64,000 nt of DNA, from positions 67,081,259 to 67,145,258 of the forward strand of contig CM077162.1 of the NCBI GenBank assembly GCA_039583875.1, written 5' to 3'. Under the pieces are notes generated by a model. It saw only the letters and a program-made list of their open reading frames with translations. It was not told where the DNA came from and made no database searches. Made by a program: the position numbers and the translations under genes. Positions 10,476 to 23,286 of the stretch are shown piece by piece. This DNA is from Platanthera guangdongensis (Eukaryota; Streptophyta; Magnoliopsida; Asparagales; Orchidaceae). Each line of letters opens with the position of its first letter. Position 1 is the first letter of the stretch.

Positions 10476-13400
10476 TGTCACAACCCGCATTTTCACCGCA
10501 TAAAATAACTTATCAGAGTAAGTGAAAATATGCGTCATGATGCCACGTCAGTAGGGGATAACTGCGGACGCTCAGGCAAACACCTACTTATTCATGAAGA
10601 AAGATTTTTTTAAATTTATTTTAAGGAAAAAAATCAGTTTAAGTGTAGAAGAAAGTCGTATTCCTCGGCTTAGTGGCTCATCTAGTCCACGAATCAAAAT
10701 ATAATTATACGCTGCAGAAAAATACTTGTTTAGATTGATTCCAACATCCTACATGAGTATAAACGTCCCCAAAGGGACAACTCACGCTATGCAAGACTCT
10801 AATTTTATAATAGTAGTAAGGATAGCTTTTACGGTCATTAAATATAACAAGTTAGAGTTTTTAAATTATGCAGTGCATGATGTAATAGTAGTAGATTTTA
10901 TTTTTAAAAATACTTAACATGCATTCCTAACATAAATTCTCCCAGAGTGCAAGTAATCCACACCCACATATAGAGAAATAAGCAACTAGTAAGTATCAAA
11001 AAAATAACAATTCTGTGGGTGCCAACAAACTGACACGAACCCACTTACAGAATAGTAAGTCTGAACTAGTAACTAAATAGACAACAATCTACCTCGCTGA
11101 GATGAGGTAACAACCACGGCCAACACTGCCGCCAGAAACTCCAAAACTAGCTCTATTATCTGCTACTACTCTAAACCTGAGGCATTCCAAAGACAGAACA
11201 CCTCAGCAAGAAGGTACAAATGGTGGCAGAAAAATAACAAGCCAAAATAAACAAAGGTTAAAAGGGGTACCAACCCAAGACCGAAAACACTGAAGTAAAG
11301 TACAAAAGAAACAAGACATCCACAAAAAAGAACTCTTACGAGATTCGTCATGTACAACAAGAGTACACCACACGCACGAGGCTATAAGGTGATGACATGA
11401 ATAAATCATAAGGGAAAAGTACAAAACCTTTATTAGGCACCTGTGGTCGACTCTACCCAAAAACAAGGGCGAGGCGGTCACTCAACTGGACACGCCCTCA
11501 CGAATATAAAATCTGTCTAACTGCGAGGGAGTCTCATACACTCCACCATACACCGCAGACGCCCAAAAACCTGGTAGACTTCCACAAGGTACTAATAAAG
11601 GCATCAAACATTGAAGAGGTGGTTTCGTCCACTAACTCCCGCAATTAAGAAACCCAAAGAAACCACAACACATAAATCTCGAGACTTGGCATGTCGGATT
11701 CTACACAACACTCTAGATTGAAGGCTTGGTTGATCAACCTCTAGGAGCGATTTACAATCCTAGATAAACTCTAACGCGTTCTTCAACAATGGTAAATAAG
11801 GCGATTAAAGCCAATACTAAAAATATTTTATCAAACCTCTATAAAGTTATCAAATTCAGTTAACAAGGCAAGATTTAGAAATTTTCAAGTAATCGAAAGA
11901 TTAGACATGACTATAACTTGGAAGGACATAAAAAATGAAAGAAGATAAAGGGGCAAAACTCATTCGTTACTGACAAATCGGACAAGGAGAAAAGAGGGTA
12001 AACCACCACTTGCCTTGGTTTTACCGGAAAAATCCTCCGAATTACTCCACGTCGTAGATCGGGGCAAAAGGATGTGGGAGGAGTTGAAATCTGAACAAGA
12101 ACGACCGAAAGAGAAGTTAGGGCCGAAAAAACCCTAATGAAAAATCTCAAGAAATGGGGAAGATATTACCACGATGCCGTAGCTCTCGGCGAGAGCTTTC
12201 CGGATCTATGATCGAATGAAGATTTCGAGCACCGGAGCACCGTCGGTGGCCACCGGAAGGTTCACGAAATATTTCCTCTCTCACGCTCACGCCGCTCTGG
12301 TTCGGGAGATAAGAATCGGAGAAGATGAAGTTTTCTATATTATAAATATGTATATATATATATATATATAAAGATATATAAATATATATATATAAGTATA
12401 TATGTTTATAAAACATTCTGTCTAAAAAAACGAGCTATATACACTCGGGTGCGCGGAAGACGTAAATAAAGGTTTAGGATGGCTTCAAATTGAAAAATGC
12501 CCAACATGAAAGTTGTAGATCTCGTCGAGACAAATATATTTCATATTAACCATTTTTACATACGACATCGTTTTGACCCTCAAAAGGGCTCACGAACGTA
12601 AACTGCAACGGACTACACGAGAACAAGCTTACAGGTACTCGAGAGGTAGAAAACGGCTACTCGTGCAGGCAGGAACAGTCACTCGAGTATATAAAAAAAC
12701 ATACTCGAGAGGGAACCTAAGTACTCGAGAGCAGAATAACATTACTCGAGTACTAATACTTAGTACTCGAGATCAAGGATGCAGAACTCGAGTACTTAGA
12801 AAATATCACTCGAGTAAGAAGGGAAAAAAATCACTCGAGTAAAGAAAATATTACTCGAGACATAAAAAAGCAACACTCATATATGAAGAAACCATCACTC
12901 GAGAGGCAGACCAAGGTACTCGAGTGAAACACCTGTATACTCAAGAGCTTTAACAAAAACGTTGCATGAACAGTAACTTTTTTGCAAATATATTCAAAAA
13001 ATTAAACTATATAAATGAATAGTAAAAAATATTTTTGAATAGTGCTTTAATATTAAAATATTCATATTTTATATTTTTTGAACAAGGAAATACGAGATCA
13101 AAACGGAGGCCAAAACCCGTGCCGAATTAAATGAAATTCGCACCGTAGGTGAACACTGATGCTACGAACGCAACAGCGAAGAAAAAACCCAAAATCCGAC
13201 GAGCCATTCCCGAGATATTAATCTTCAAAGTATACGGCGAACATAAACAATCCAAAACTTCAATCGCGCGCCGAGACTCCAAAAATGTTTGGATTGCGAC
13301 GAAACTTGACAAACAAGTCCAAAATTACTTAACATAACTTCCAAATGCAAAATTTTCCCATTACAACAAGAATTCGGCCGACTTGACCGCACGGACACGA

Positions 13401-13512
13401 AAATGCCTTAACAGCATTGCACCGCCAACTCGACGTTAAAAGTAACGCCACGACGTTATAAGTATGACGATGCCCATTCAAATAAAATCATCGAAAAATC
13501 GGGGGCGTTACA
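10476..13512 (-). repeat. Element D 3' LTR (3,037 bp)
   Basis: On the plus strand it starts TGTCACAACCCGCATTTTCA and ends GGGGGCGTTACA. In element direction it begins with U3, includes the CTCGAG array (12924-12638), then a TA-rich stretch (about 12405-12345) where a TATA box would sit, then a ~1.8-kb transcribed part. Small ORFs in it (for example 11166-11481) recur in the other LTR only because the LTRs are copies; they do not look like genes. Confidence 0.95.
12638..12924. repeat. ACTCGAGT palindrome array, element D 3' LTR
   Basis: Twelve CTCGAG hexamers, mostly within ACTCGAG or ACTCGAGT, start at 12638, 12682, 12704, 12724, 12745, 12766, 12787, 12809, 12834, 12854, 12898 and 12919. The common spacing is 20-22 bp. 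The two 44-bp steps each contain one decayed copy (CTCGTG, CTCATA). The array sits upstream of the TA-rich promoter zone in element direction. Confidence 0.95.
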
Positions 13513-13527
13513 GTGACTCCCCCTAAA
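13513..13527 (-). other. Polypurine tract of element D
   Basis: The minus strand reads TTTAGGGGGAGTCAC immediately upstream of the 3' LTR start (TGTAACGCCCCC). The position and the G-run fit a plus-strand priming site. Confidence 0.7.
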
Positions 13528-13620
13528 AAGAAATTTCGTCCCGAAACTTAATACAACTCAAAGACCAAACCAAAACGATAAAGGTCAAACGTGACTGAAA
13601 AGATAAAGGCATACCCGGAA

Positions 13621-15110
13621 CTAATAGAAGAGGTTTGGATGAGAATTCCTCATTGCTGATTCCAATTCCCACGTCGCGCCCTCGACGTCTTGATTTCTCC
13701 AAAGAATCATGACCATGGGGATGGTCTTTCTTCGCAACACACGCTCTTGAGAATCCAGAATATGAATAGGTTCTTCCACATACGTAAGGTTGGGCTGAAT
13801 CTGGGGCATCGAGTAGAGAACTTGACGATCATTACGAACACACTTCTGCAACTGGCTCACATGGAACACATCATGGACACCAGGGAAGGTCGCAGGCAAA
13901 TCCAACCTATAGGCTGACACTCCAATGCGCTCACGAATCTGGAAAGGTCCCACATATCGGGTGTCTAACTTGTGGTTCCTTCCAAACCATTTAATGCCAG
14001 ACATCGGAGAAACCTTTAGGAAAACTAAGTCTCCAACGGCAAACTCTAGATCGACCCTTCGTTGATTAGCATACTTCTCATAGCGCTCTGAGCCATACAG
14101 AGCTTCTCTCGAATATGATTCACAGCACAATTCATCTCTTTAAGAGCTTCCGGTCCTAGCAACGGTCCCTCACCAACTTCAGCCCAAAATAAAGGAGTTC
14201 TACAACGCCTCCCATATAGGGCCTCAAACGGAGCCATTTGCAGACTCTCTTGATAAATATTATTTTATGCAAACTCCATGAGTCTGAGACACTCATCCCA
14301 AGCACAACCATGATCCAAAATATAACACCTGATCATATCTTCTACGATCTGATTTACTCTTTCCGTCTGACCATTCGTCTGCGGATGATAGGCGGTGGAA
14401 TAACTTAAATCGGTACTCAACCCCTCCTGTAAACTCTTCCAAAAGCGAGACGTAAATCTGGAGTCCCGATCTGATACAATGCTAACAGGCACTCCATGTA
14501 ACCTGATGACCTCTTCAAGATATAGCTCAACTATCTTCTTCATCGAATACCCAATCTTAAACGGAACAAAGTGAGCACACTTTGTCAATCTGCCGACTAT
14601 CACCCAAACAGAGTCGTACCCACCGGGAGATTTTGGTAGACCGGTGATGAAATCCATTGAAATACTCTCCCATTTCCAACTTAGAATATCAAGCAGTGTC
14701 AACTTACCACTAGACCTTCTATGATCATCCTTAACACGCTGACACGTATAGCGTTCCGATACAAACTTCGCGATATCATTCTTCATCCCCGACCACCAAA
14801 CAATTTGCTTTAGATCTTTATACATCTTAGTGAAACCAGGGTTGTAGGCTACACTAGAACCATGAGCTTCAGTACAGATCTTAGCTCGAATATCGCAAAA
14901 GGCGGGGACGCAAAATCTACCCCGATACCTCAAGGTATCCAACTCATCCAAGGAGAAATCTGATAGCTCTCCCTTCACAGTTCTATTCCAGAGGTGCAAC
15001 AAATCAGGATCATCATTCTGATGTGCTCGAGTAAGGGAAATCCAAGAGGGTTCTTCTGCTTCCAAACTAGCCGGCATAGTTCGACTCCCAACCTCAATAT
15101 CCATCAACAA
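13621..15110 (-). pseudogene. Element D integrase and chromodomain-like tail
   Basis: The zinc-binding region is seen around AYNPGFTKMYKDLKQIVWW and YTCQRVK. The catalytic core follows, with D in SMDFITGLPKS, D in VSDRDSRFTSRF and E in QTNGQTERVNQ. The C-terminal part has GPFQIRERIGVSAYRLDLP and HDVFHVSQLQKC, and ends with a chromodomain-like segment (EEPIHILDSQERVLRRK, WRNQDVEGATWELES) typical of Tekay/Del chromoviruses. A stop lies at 14265-14267 and a frameshift near 14100-14200. Chromodomains of such integrases are thought to direct insertion to modified chromatin. Confidence 0.9.
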
Positions 15111-15113
15111 GAA

Positions 15114-17002
15114 TTATTCAACCAAGGACTGTACCGATAGATTAAAAATTTTAGCGGACTTTCTGCTCAAAGCATCCACTACTACATTAGCCTTTCCTAG
15201 ATGATAAAAAATTTTCACTTCATAATCAGCCACATATTCTAACCACCGACGCTGGCGCAGATTTAGTTCATTTCGAGTGAAGACATACTTCAAACTCTTA
15301 TGGTACGTATAGATCTTGCACAGTGCGTCATACAATAAGTGTCTCCAAAGCTTCAGAGCATAAATTACAGCAGCAAACTCCAAATCATGCGTAGGATAGT
15401 TTTTGTCATGAATCTTCAATTGCCTCGATCCATACGCGATCACATTACCATCTTGCATTAAAACACAACCAAGTCTGATGTGTGATGCATCAACATACAC
15501 AACATACTCAACTCCTTCAGTAGGTAAGGTTAAAATTGGAGCAGTACATAATCTCTTCTTCAGTTCTTGGAAAGCTTTTTCACACTTATCACTACAAATG
15601 AATGCAGTATTCTTCTGAGTAAGTCTAGTTAGAGGAGCAGACAACAACGAAAACCCTTCCACAAATCTTCTATAATAGCCAGTTAGGCCTAAGAAGCTCC
15701 AAATATCCTTAGGTATAGAAGGTCTCTCCCATTCCATCATAGCAAAAATCTTGGTCGGGTCTACAGAAATACCGTCCTTGCTTACAACATGACCCAAAAA
15801 GGACACCTGGGTAGCCAGAACTCACACTTGCTCAACTTCACATATAACTTATGCTCCCTCAGGGTCGACAAAACCAAACGAAAATGTTGAGTATGCTCCT
15901 CAACATTGTGGGAATACACCAAGACATCATCTATAAACACAATAACGAATCAGTCCAAGAAATCCTTAAACACCCTATTCATAAAATCCATGAAAGCAGA
16001 GGCTGCATTGGTTAAACCGAAAGACATCATCAAAAACTCATAGTGTCCATGCCGCGAGAGGAAAGCGGTTCGTGGAATATCTGCCTCACGAATCCTCAAT
16101 TGGTGGTAGCCTGAGCGAAGATTGATCTTTGAAAATACCGAGCTACCACGCAACTGATCGAACAGATCATCAATTCTTGGCAAGGGATATCTATTCTTAA
16201 TGGTTATCTTGTTCAATTCTCTGTAATCGATGCAAAGCCTCATCGATCCATCTTTCTTCTTGACAAACAAAACAGTAGCACACCAACGATAAGAACTTGG
16301 TCTGATAAAACCACACCTCAGCAACTCTTGAAGCTTAGTACGCAACTCATCCAACTCACGTGGAGCCATACGGTATGGTGCTTTAGCAATAGGACGAGTA
16401 CCTGGCTCGAGGTCTATCACAAACTCTATCTCCCTTTCAGGAGGAAGTCCTGGAAGACTTTCAGGAAAGACATCTGGAAACTCTCACACCACCGAGACAT
16501 CCTCAAGACGTGGTGTAACATGAGCTGTTTCTAGAGCAGAAATAGAAACTAAAAATGCCTCACAATCAGACTCTATAGCATGACAAGCACGTACCGCAGA
16601 AATGACAGGGGAAACTCTGTCCTGAAATCCATAGACGCACATAGGTTGGCCGTCGTCCATCCTGAAATCCAATCTCTTAGCCTTGCACTGGATGACCGCA
16701 TCATACTTGGACAGCCAGTCCATGCCCAAAATCACATCAAAATCTGCCAGTTCTAAAATCATCAGATCCGCCAAGGCCAGAAAATTGCCAAGATAAATAG
16801 AGCATCTCAGAACTCCTTAATTAGATATCACCGAATCACCGGAGGGAAGCTTGACATTGAAGGAGTCTCCTAATTGATCCACATTCAGGCGATGTTTATC
16901 AACAAACCTCCGGGCCACAAAGGAATGGATGGCACCCGAATCGAAAAGAATGCGCGCCCACCTATTTCGCACCTTAAACTCCCCTAAAACCGAAAAATAC
17001 AT
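15114..17002 (-). pseudogene. Element D protease, reverse transcriptase and RNase H
   Basis: The aspartic protease is recognised by ILFDSGAIHSFVARRF and DFDVILGMDWLS. Reverse transcriptase follows ([46 protein letters not shown]), with FIDD just past a stop at 15950-15952. RNase H shows [19 protein letters not shown] and [12 protein letters not shown]. Stops occur at 16817, 16484, 15950 and 15114, and a frameshift near 15810. The domain order PR-RT-RH-INT is the gypsy order. Confidence 0.9.
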
Positions 17003-17061
17003 AACTAAACGAACGATAACTAGGACAAAAACGATAACTAAAAGGATAAATTAAACTGGGG

Positions 17062-18294
17062 CTAGCCTGATATTACTTGCGTAGAGGTTTGAGCTTCCTC
17101 ACTGGTCATTACGTTCAGCTTTCCTTTTCCTTTATCCAGGTTTCGTTGCGGCGGTAGAGCTCGAAGCAGGGCAGGCTGCAGTGGGGACTGAGCCTGGGGG
17201 CACGAAGATTTCTGGTGTCCCTTCTGCCCGCACTGGAAGCAAGTCCTTTCTTTCATCCAACAACGACTCACATCATGACCCTTCCTTCCACAGTACGAGC
17301 ACACTAGCTCTCCCTTGGGTGCATCTTGGATGGCATGTACCTGCTGTTGCTTCAAAGTGGAAGTCCTCTTAAAACACCTTTCGTAAGGGTGGCCAGGACG
17401 ACCACAGAAGCTACACACTTCCTTACTTTTCTTTTTCGAAGAACTGCCAGATGCCCTGGAGCTACCATCCTCAACGCATTTCCTTTTCTCTTTCCTCGCT
17501 ACCGCACATCGATTCTTGGCATTTTCAATCGCCTCCACTTTCAAAGCGGCTTCCACTGCTCCATCATAACTTTCAGCTCGATAAGCGCATGCCCATTGCT
17601 GGACATCGCTTCTTAGTCCTCCCAGGAAACGCTTCACTCTACCCTCCTCAGAAGTAACCAAATTAGGAGCAAACCTACTCAGTTTGCTAAACTTAATCTC
17701 GTACACGCTCATGGTGAGCTGTCTCTGCTTTAGATACAGTAAGTTATTTATCAGGCGGTCTTGCTCGACCGAGGGTAGAAACTTCTTCAGCAACATCTTC
17801 TTAAAAGATTCCCAAGAACAGCCTTCCTTCAGACTCTCCCTTTCCCGAATCCACCAACTCTTTGCCATGCCTTTTAACTGATAGGCTGCAATCATCACCT
17901 TCTGATCTTCTAGAATTCCGGAATACAAAAACATCTCCTCGATGGAGATGATCCAATCATCTAAAATCAAAAAGTCTGCACTCCCGATGTAGGTGGGAGG
18001 TCCCAACCGCTAGAAGTGTGATATGAAATTCATTTCTGCTGGTATCTCCATCGGGGGAACCAGAGGAGCAGGGGTATCGGGCACGGCTTGGCCCAAGGCA
18101 GGCTCTTTGACTAAAGGTTATTGCGCGGGAGCGGCAGACAACAAGGACTGAATTTGTGATTGCATCGCAACTAATTGTCTCGACAGAGCCTCATTGCTCT
18201 TACGCAGACCCTCGATAATCGCATCACTTTGCACACCTGATGACTCACCCTCTGACTGGGAAGTTGACCTCGTCGCAGGACGCTTTGGTGGCAT
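17062..18294 (-). pseudogene. Element D gag with three zinc knuckles
   Basis: The likely start is the ATG at 18294 (MPPKRPATRSTSQ). The central gag domain is recognisable (WWIRERESLKEGCSWESFKKMLLKKF, FLGGLRSDVQQWACAY). Three CCHC knuckles follow: CSFCGRPGHPYERC, CSYCGRKGHDVSRC and CFQCGQKGHQKSSC. Stops at 18118-18120 and about 18013 break the frame. It ends in a different frame from the protease region. Confidence 0.88.
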
Positions 18295-18630
18295 TTTAAA
18301 AAAACAAACGGACAACTCATCAAAATCCTAGCTTACAACAAAGCCACATGACTAGTTCAGACCATACATAAAAGACACTTGCTTACGCTGCAACTTGCTC
18401 TGGAATTTTATAATGATGTTATGTCCTACTTAGGATGATATCCTCTCATCCTATTGACTCTTGTACATATGACATGAATGCATATATTCTTTATTCTTAT
18501 TTAAAATCATGTGTGTACATGTGTCATCATGTAAACCTTAACTTAGCACGCGTGCTTATGCGATGATATGCAATGTATGTAGTGTTATGCATTCTAAAAA
18601 GGCCCTAATGTATGTTATGAGTGGCGTACA

Positions 18631-18817
18631 CATGAAATGTTATGCATCCCATACTACATAACATCGCATGCAATGAGAAAAGAAAACGTGCTAATAGGCA
18701 CCCATGTGATGGTGGTTATGCATCTCATACTACATAACCGTCACATGTTGACACCTATGGTGGATCCATATACAAACACATATTATGCATCTCATACTAC
18801 ATAATATGCCCCGTATA
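18631..18817 (-). ncRNA. Three tandem hairpins in the 5' leader of element D
   Basis: Three inverted repeats share a 12-nt loop, CATCTCATACTA (CATCCCATACTA in the first). The inner stems are ATGTTATG/CATAACAT (18637-18664), GGTTATG/CATAACC (18714-18739) and CATATTATG/CATAATATG (18779-18808). Each has an outer stem beyond a small internal loop: CATG/CATG, CATGTGA/TCACATG and TATAC/GTATA. The arms differ between hairpins but stay complementary. They lie in the untranslated leader between primer-binding site and gag, where packaging or dimerisation signals sit in retroelements. That function is inferred, not shown. Confidence 0.6.
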
Positions 18818-18940
18818 TTCTTATCATGCTATGAGTGTAGTGACTATGCTTCAGCTAAGACGTACTGATGGTACATCGGTGTGTGCATGAAATGTCACTA
18901 AACGAGGGAAGGTTGCCCAACAAATTGTCAAGCAACCTCC

Positions 18941-18951
18941 CTCTGATACCA
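18941..18951 (-). other. Primer-binding site of element D
   Basis: The minus strand reads TGGTATCAGAG two bases inside the 5' LTR edge at 18954, fitting initiator tRNA-Met. Confidence 0.9.
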
Positions 18952-20830
18952 ACTGTCACAACCCGCATTTTCACCGCATAAAATAACTTATCAGAGTAAG
19001 TGAAAATACGCTTCATGATGCCACGTCAGCAAGGGATAACTGCGGACGCTAAGGCAAACACCTACTTATTCACGAAAAAAGATTTTTTTAAGTTATTATA
19101 AGGAAAAAAATCAGTTTAAGTGCAGAAGAAAGCCATATCCCTCGGCTTAGTGGCTCATCTAGTCCACGAATCAAAATATAATTATACGCTGTGGAAAAAT
19201 ACTTGTTTAGATTGATTTCAACATCCTACATGAGTATAAACGTCCCCAAAGGGACAACTCACGCTATGCAAGACTCTAAATTTATAATCGTAGTAAGGAT
19301 AGCTTTTACGGTCGTTAAATATAACAAGTTAGAGTTTTTAAATTATGCAGTGCATGATGTAATAGTAGTAAATTTTATTTTTAAAAATACCTAACATGCA
19401 TTCCTAGCATAAATCCTCCCAGAGAGTAAGTAATCCACATCCACATATAGAGAAATAAGCAGCTAGCAAGTATAAAAAAAAACAATTCTGTGGGTGCGAA
19501 CAAACTGACACGAACCCACTTACAGAATAGTAAGTCTGAACTAGTAACTAAATAAACAACAATCTACCTCGCTGACATGAGGTAACAACCACGGCCAACA
19601 CTGTCGCCCAGAAACTCCAAAACTAGCTCTGCTATCTGCTACTACTCTGAACCTGAGGCATTCCAAAGACAGAACACCTCAGCAAGAAAGTACAAATGGT
19701 GGCAGAAAAATAATATGCCAAAATAAACAAAGGTCAAAAGGGGTACCAACCGAAGACCTAAAGCACTGAAGTAAAGTACAAAAGAAACAAGACATCCACA
19801 AAAAAGAAGTCTTACGTGATTCGTCGCGTACAACAAGAGTACACCAGACGCACGAGGCTATAAGGTGACGACATGAATAAATCATAAGGGAAAAGTACAA
19901 AACCTTTATTAGGCACATGTGCTCGACTCTATCCAAAAACACGGGCGAGGTGGTCACTCAACTGGACACACCCTCACGAATATAAAATCCGTCTAACTGT
20001 GAGGGAGTCTTATACTCTCCACCATACACCGCAGACGCCCAAAAAACTGGTAGACTTCCACAAGGTACTAATAAAGGCATCAAACATTGCGGAGGTGGTT
20101 TCGTCCACTAACTCCCGTAATCAAGAAACCTAACGAAACCACAACACATAAATATCGAGACTTGGCATGTCGGATTCTACTCAACACTCTAGATTAAAGG
20201 TGCGGTTGATCAACCTCTAAGAGCGATTTACAATCCTAGATAAACTCTAACGCGTTCTTCAACAACGGTAAATAAGGCAATTAAAGCCAATACTAAAAAC
20301 ATTTTATCAAACCTCTATGAAGTTATCAAATTCAGTTAACAAGGCAAGATTTGGAAATTTTCAAGTAATCGAAAGATTAGACATAGCTATAACTTGGAAG
20401 GACATAAAAAAATGCAAGAAGATAAAGGGGCAAAACTCATTCGTTACTGACAAATCGGACAAGGAGAAAAGAGGGTAAACCACCACTTGTCTTGGTTTTA
20501 CCGAAAAAATCCTCTGAATCACTCCACGTCTTAGATCGGGGCAAAAAGGATGCAAGAGGAGTTGAAATCTGAACAAGAACGGCCGAAAGAGATGTTAGGG
20601 CCGAAAAAACCATAACGAGAAATCTCAAGAAACGGGGAAGATATTACCACGATGGCGTAACTCTCGGCGAGAGCTTTCTGGATCTATGATCGAATGAAGA
20701 TTTTGAGCACCGAAGCACCGTCGGCGGCCACCGGAAGGTTCACGAAATATTTCCTCTGTCACGCTCACGCCGCTCTGGTTCGGGAGATAAGAATCAGAGA
20801 AGATGAAGTTTTCTATATTTTAAATACGTA

Positions 20831-21014
<184 letters not shown>

Positions 21015-21284
21015 AATTTAAAGATATATAAATATATATATAAATATATATGTTTATAAAAAATTCTGTCTAAAAAAACGAGTTATATACACGCGGGTGC
21101 GCGAAAGACAAAAATAAAGGTTTAAGGTTGCTTCAAATAAAAAAGTGTCCAACATGAAAGTTGTAGATCTCGTCGAGACGAATAAATTTCATATTAACCA
21201 TTTTTCCATACGACATCATTTTGAACCTCAAAAAGGCTCACGAACGTAAACTACAACGGACTACACGAGAACAAGCTTACGGTA

Positions 21285-21611
21285 CTCGAGAGGTAGAAAA
21301 CGACTACTCGTGCAGGCAGGAACAGTCACTCGAGTATATAAAAAAAATACTCGAGAGGGAACATGAGTACTCGAGAGCAGAATAACATTACTCGAGTACT
21401 AATACTTAGTACTCGAGATCAAGGATGCAGAACACGAGTAGGAGGAGTAGAACTCGAGTCCTTAGAAAATACCACTCAAGTAAGAAGGGAAAAAAATCAC
21501 TCGAGTAAAGAAAATATTACTCGAGACATAAAAAAGCAGCACTCGTGTATGAAGAAACCATCACTCGAGAGGCAGACCAAGATACTCGAGTGAAACACTT
21601 GTATACTCGAG
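21285..21611. repeat. ACTCGAGT palindrome array, element D 5' LTR
   Basis: This is the second copy of the CTCGAG array. Most hexamers keep the 20-22 bp spacing; some have decayed differently from those in the other LTR (for example ACACGAGTAG, ACTCAAGT). Confidence 0.93.
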
Positions 21612-22177
21612 GGCTTTAACAAAAACGTTGCCTGAACAGTAACTTTTTTGCAAATACATCAAAAAAATTAAACTATATAAATGAATAGTAAAAGACATTT
21701 TTAAATAGTGCTTTAATATTAAAATATTCATATTTTATATTTTTTGAACAAGGAAATACGAGATCAAAACGGAGGCCCAAACGCGTGCCGAATTAAATGA
21801 AATTCGCACCGTAGGCGAACATTGACGCTACGAATGCAACGGTGAAGAAAAAACAAAAATCCGACGAGCAATTCCCGAGATATTAATCTTCAAAGTATAC
21901 GGCGAACATAAACAATCCAAAACTTCAATCGCGCGCTGAGACTCCAAAAATACTCGGATTGCAATGAAACTTTACGAGCAAGTCCAAAATTACTTAACTT
22001 AAATTCTAAATGCAAAATTTTCTCATTACAACAATAATTCGGCCGACTCGATCGCACGGACGCGAAAATGCCTTAACGACATTGCGCTTCCAACTCGACG
22101 TTAAAAGTAACGCCACGACGTCATAAATATGACGATGCCCATTCAAATAAAATCATCGAAAAATCGGGGGCGTTATA

Positions 22178-22211
22178 GTAGGGCAATAATCAGAATCATC
22201 AATATCATCAT
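22178..22211 (-). pseudogene. 34-bp remnant of element C third ORF between D and E
   Basis: After the GTAGG repeat the minus strand reads DDIDDSDYC, and joins in frame across element D to PTTKKKVLKK at 10470. This shows that the host sequence of D is element C. E inserted only ~30 bp from the D insertion site. Confidence 0.7.
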
Positions 22212-23286
22212 TGTAACGCCCCGAAATTCAAAAGAGCGACGGGAGGCGTTTTGGGCCAAATTTGGAATTTGGCAGGGGTCACACGACCTGGGACACGGGT
22301 GTGTCCTAGGGCATGTCAGGCGAGCCTTGTGGATTAACTCCAAGATGCACCCGGAAAACTGGGCAGATGCGTGGTTCTGCCAACATGGTGGCCTGGGAGC
22401 CAACTTGAACATAACTGGGTTATGTGATTGTATGGGAGATACGAGACTCAGGGAAGCTTGACCTGCGCAGACGACTTAATTGACGTTCCGATGTGAGCAA
22501 CGGGTCAGGTGGAATCGTACCCAATCTATGTTGTTCGGTTAAAGAGACCTAAAGTTACTTGGCACTTGCTGTTGGCATAGATGGAGGGTCTTAGGCAGTG
22601 GCCAGAAAGACCAGATGCTCACGAGATATTGCCGTCCTGGGGGCGGTGGTGAGTCGGCAGACTTAGACCGTGATCACCAGGAATGTGCCCTGAGAGCACG
22701 GGGCGTGTGGTCATGCGTGTCTGCGCCTGTGATGTAATGTTATTACTCTACTGCTTGATTATGCTAATAAAGTGCAGGGAAGGAGCATCGCTGCCCCGAG
22801 TTCGGGGGCGGGATCGTTATAATTTGGTCAGCATAGCTGACCGTTGCTTTTGTTTGCCACCATGCGGTGGATTGTTGCTTGCAGATGCTGCGGAGCCAAG
22901 CGGTAAATAGCGGGCTAAAGCCCAAGTTGCTGAGCCGGCCCTTGAAGGCCTAATTTTGAGTGTTTTCTGTTATTCATGTATGGCCGGCCTGCATGCCGAG
23001 GTTTGAAAAACATGTAATTTGAGGAAAACAATTGTAAGGCAATAAGGCCAGTACTTGTGTATTTGTACTTCATTCCTTTTGGTTCTGTTTAGTGTACATT
23101 CATGCTAGTGCTGGGTTCTTGTTATTGCAACTAATAAAATTGCTTCCGCTAGAATGACTCTATGTAGGATGTTGGATTGGTTGGATGGTTTCCATTGAGT
23201 AACTACCCGGTCTATCTGTGGCATATGGCATCGGGCCCCGACCGGACCTTCTGCTATATGCTATGCGACGGATAGGGGGTGTTACA
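22212..23286 (+). repeat. Element E 5' LTR
   Basis: It starts TGTAACGCCCCGAAATTC and ends GATAGGGGGTGTTACA, like the G and H LTRs. It is only 1,075 bp, or up to 23424 if the second LTR-end copy is counted, against ~2.29 kb in G. It has a single weak ACACG dyad near 22290 (CCTGGGACAC/GTGTCCTAGG) and no GTGTCGACAC array. Confidence 0.85.

Noticed and set aside
11166..11481. Paired small ORFs at 11166-11481 and 19642-19957
   Set aside because: They recur only because they lie in the two LTRs of D; the reading frames are not better conserved than the flanks.
22212..22461. 110-residue plus-strand ORF spanning the end of element C remnant and the E LTR
   Set aside because: It crosses an insertion junction and reads LTR sequence; chance ORF.
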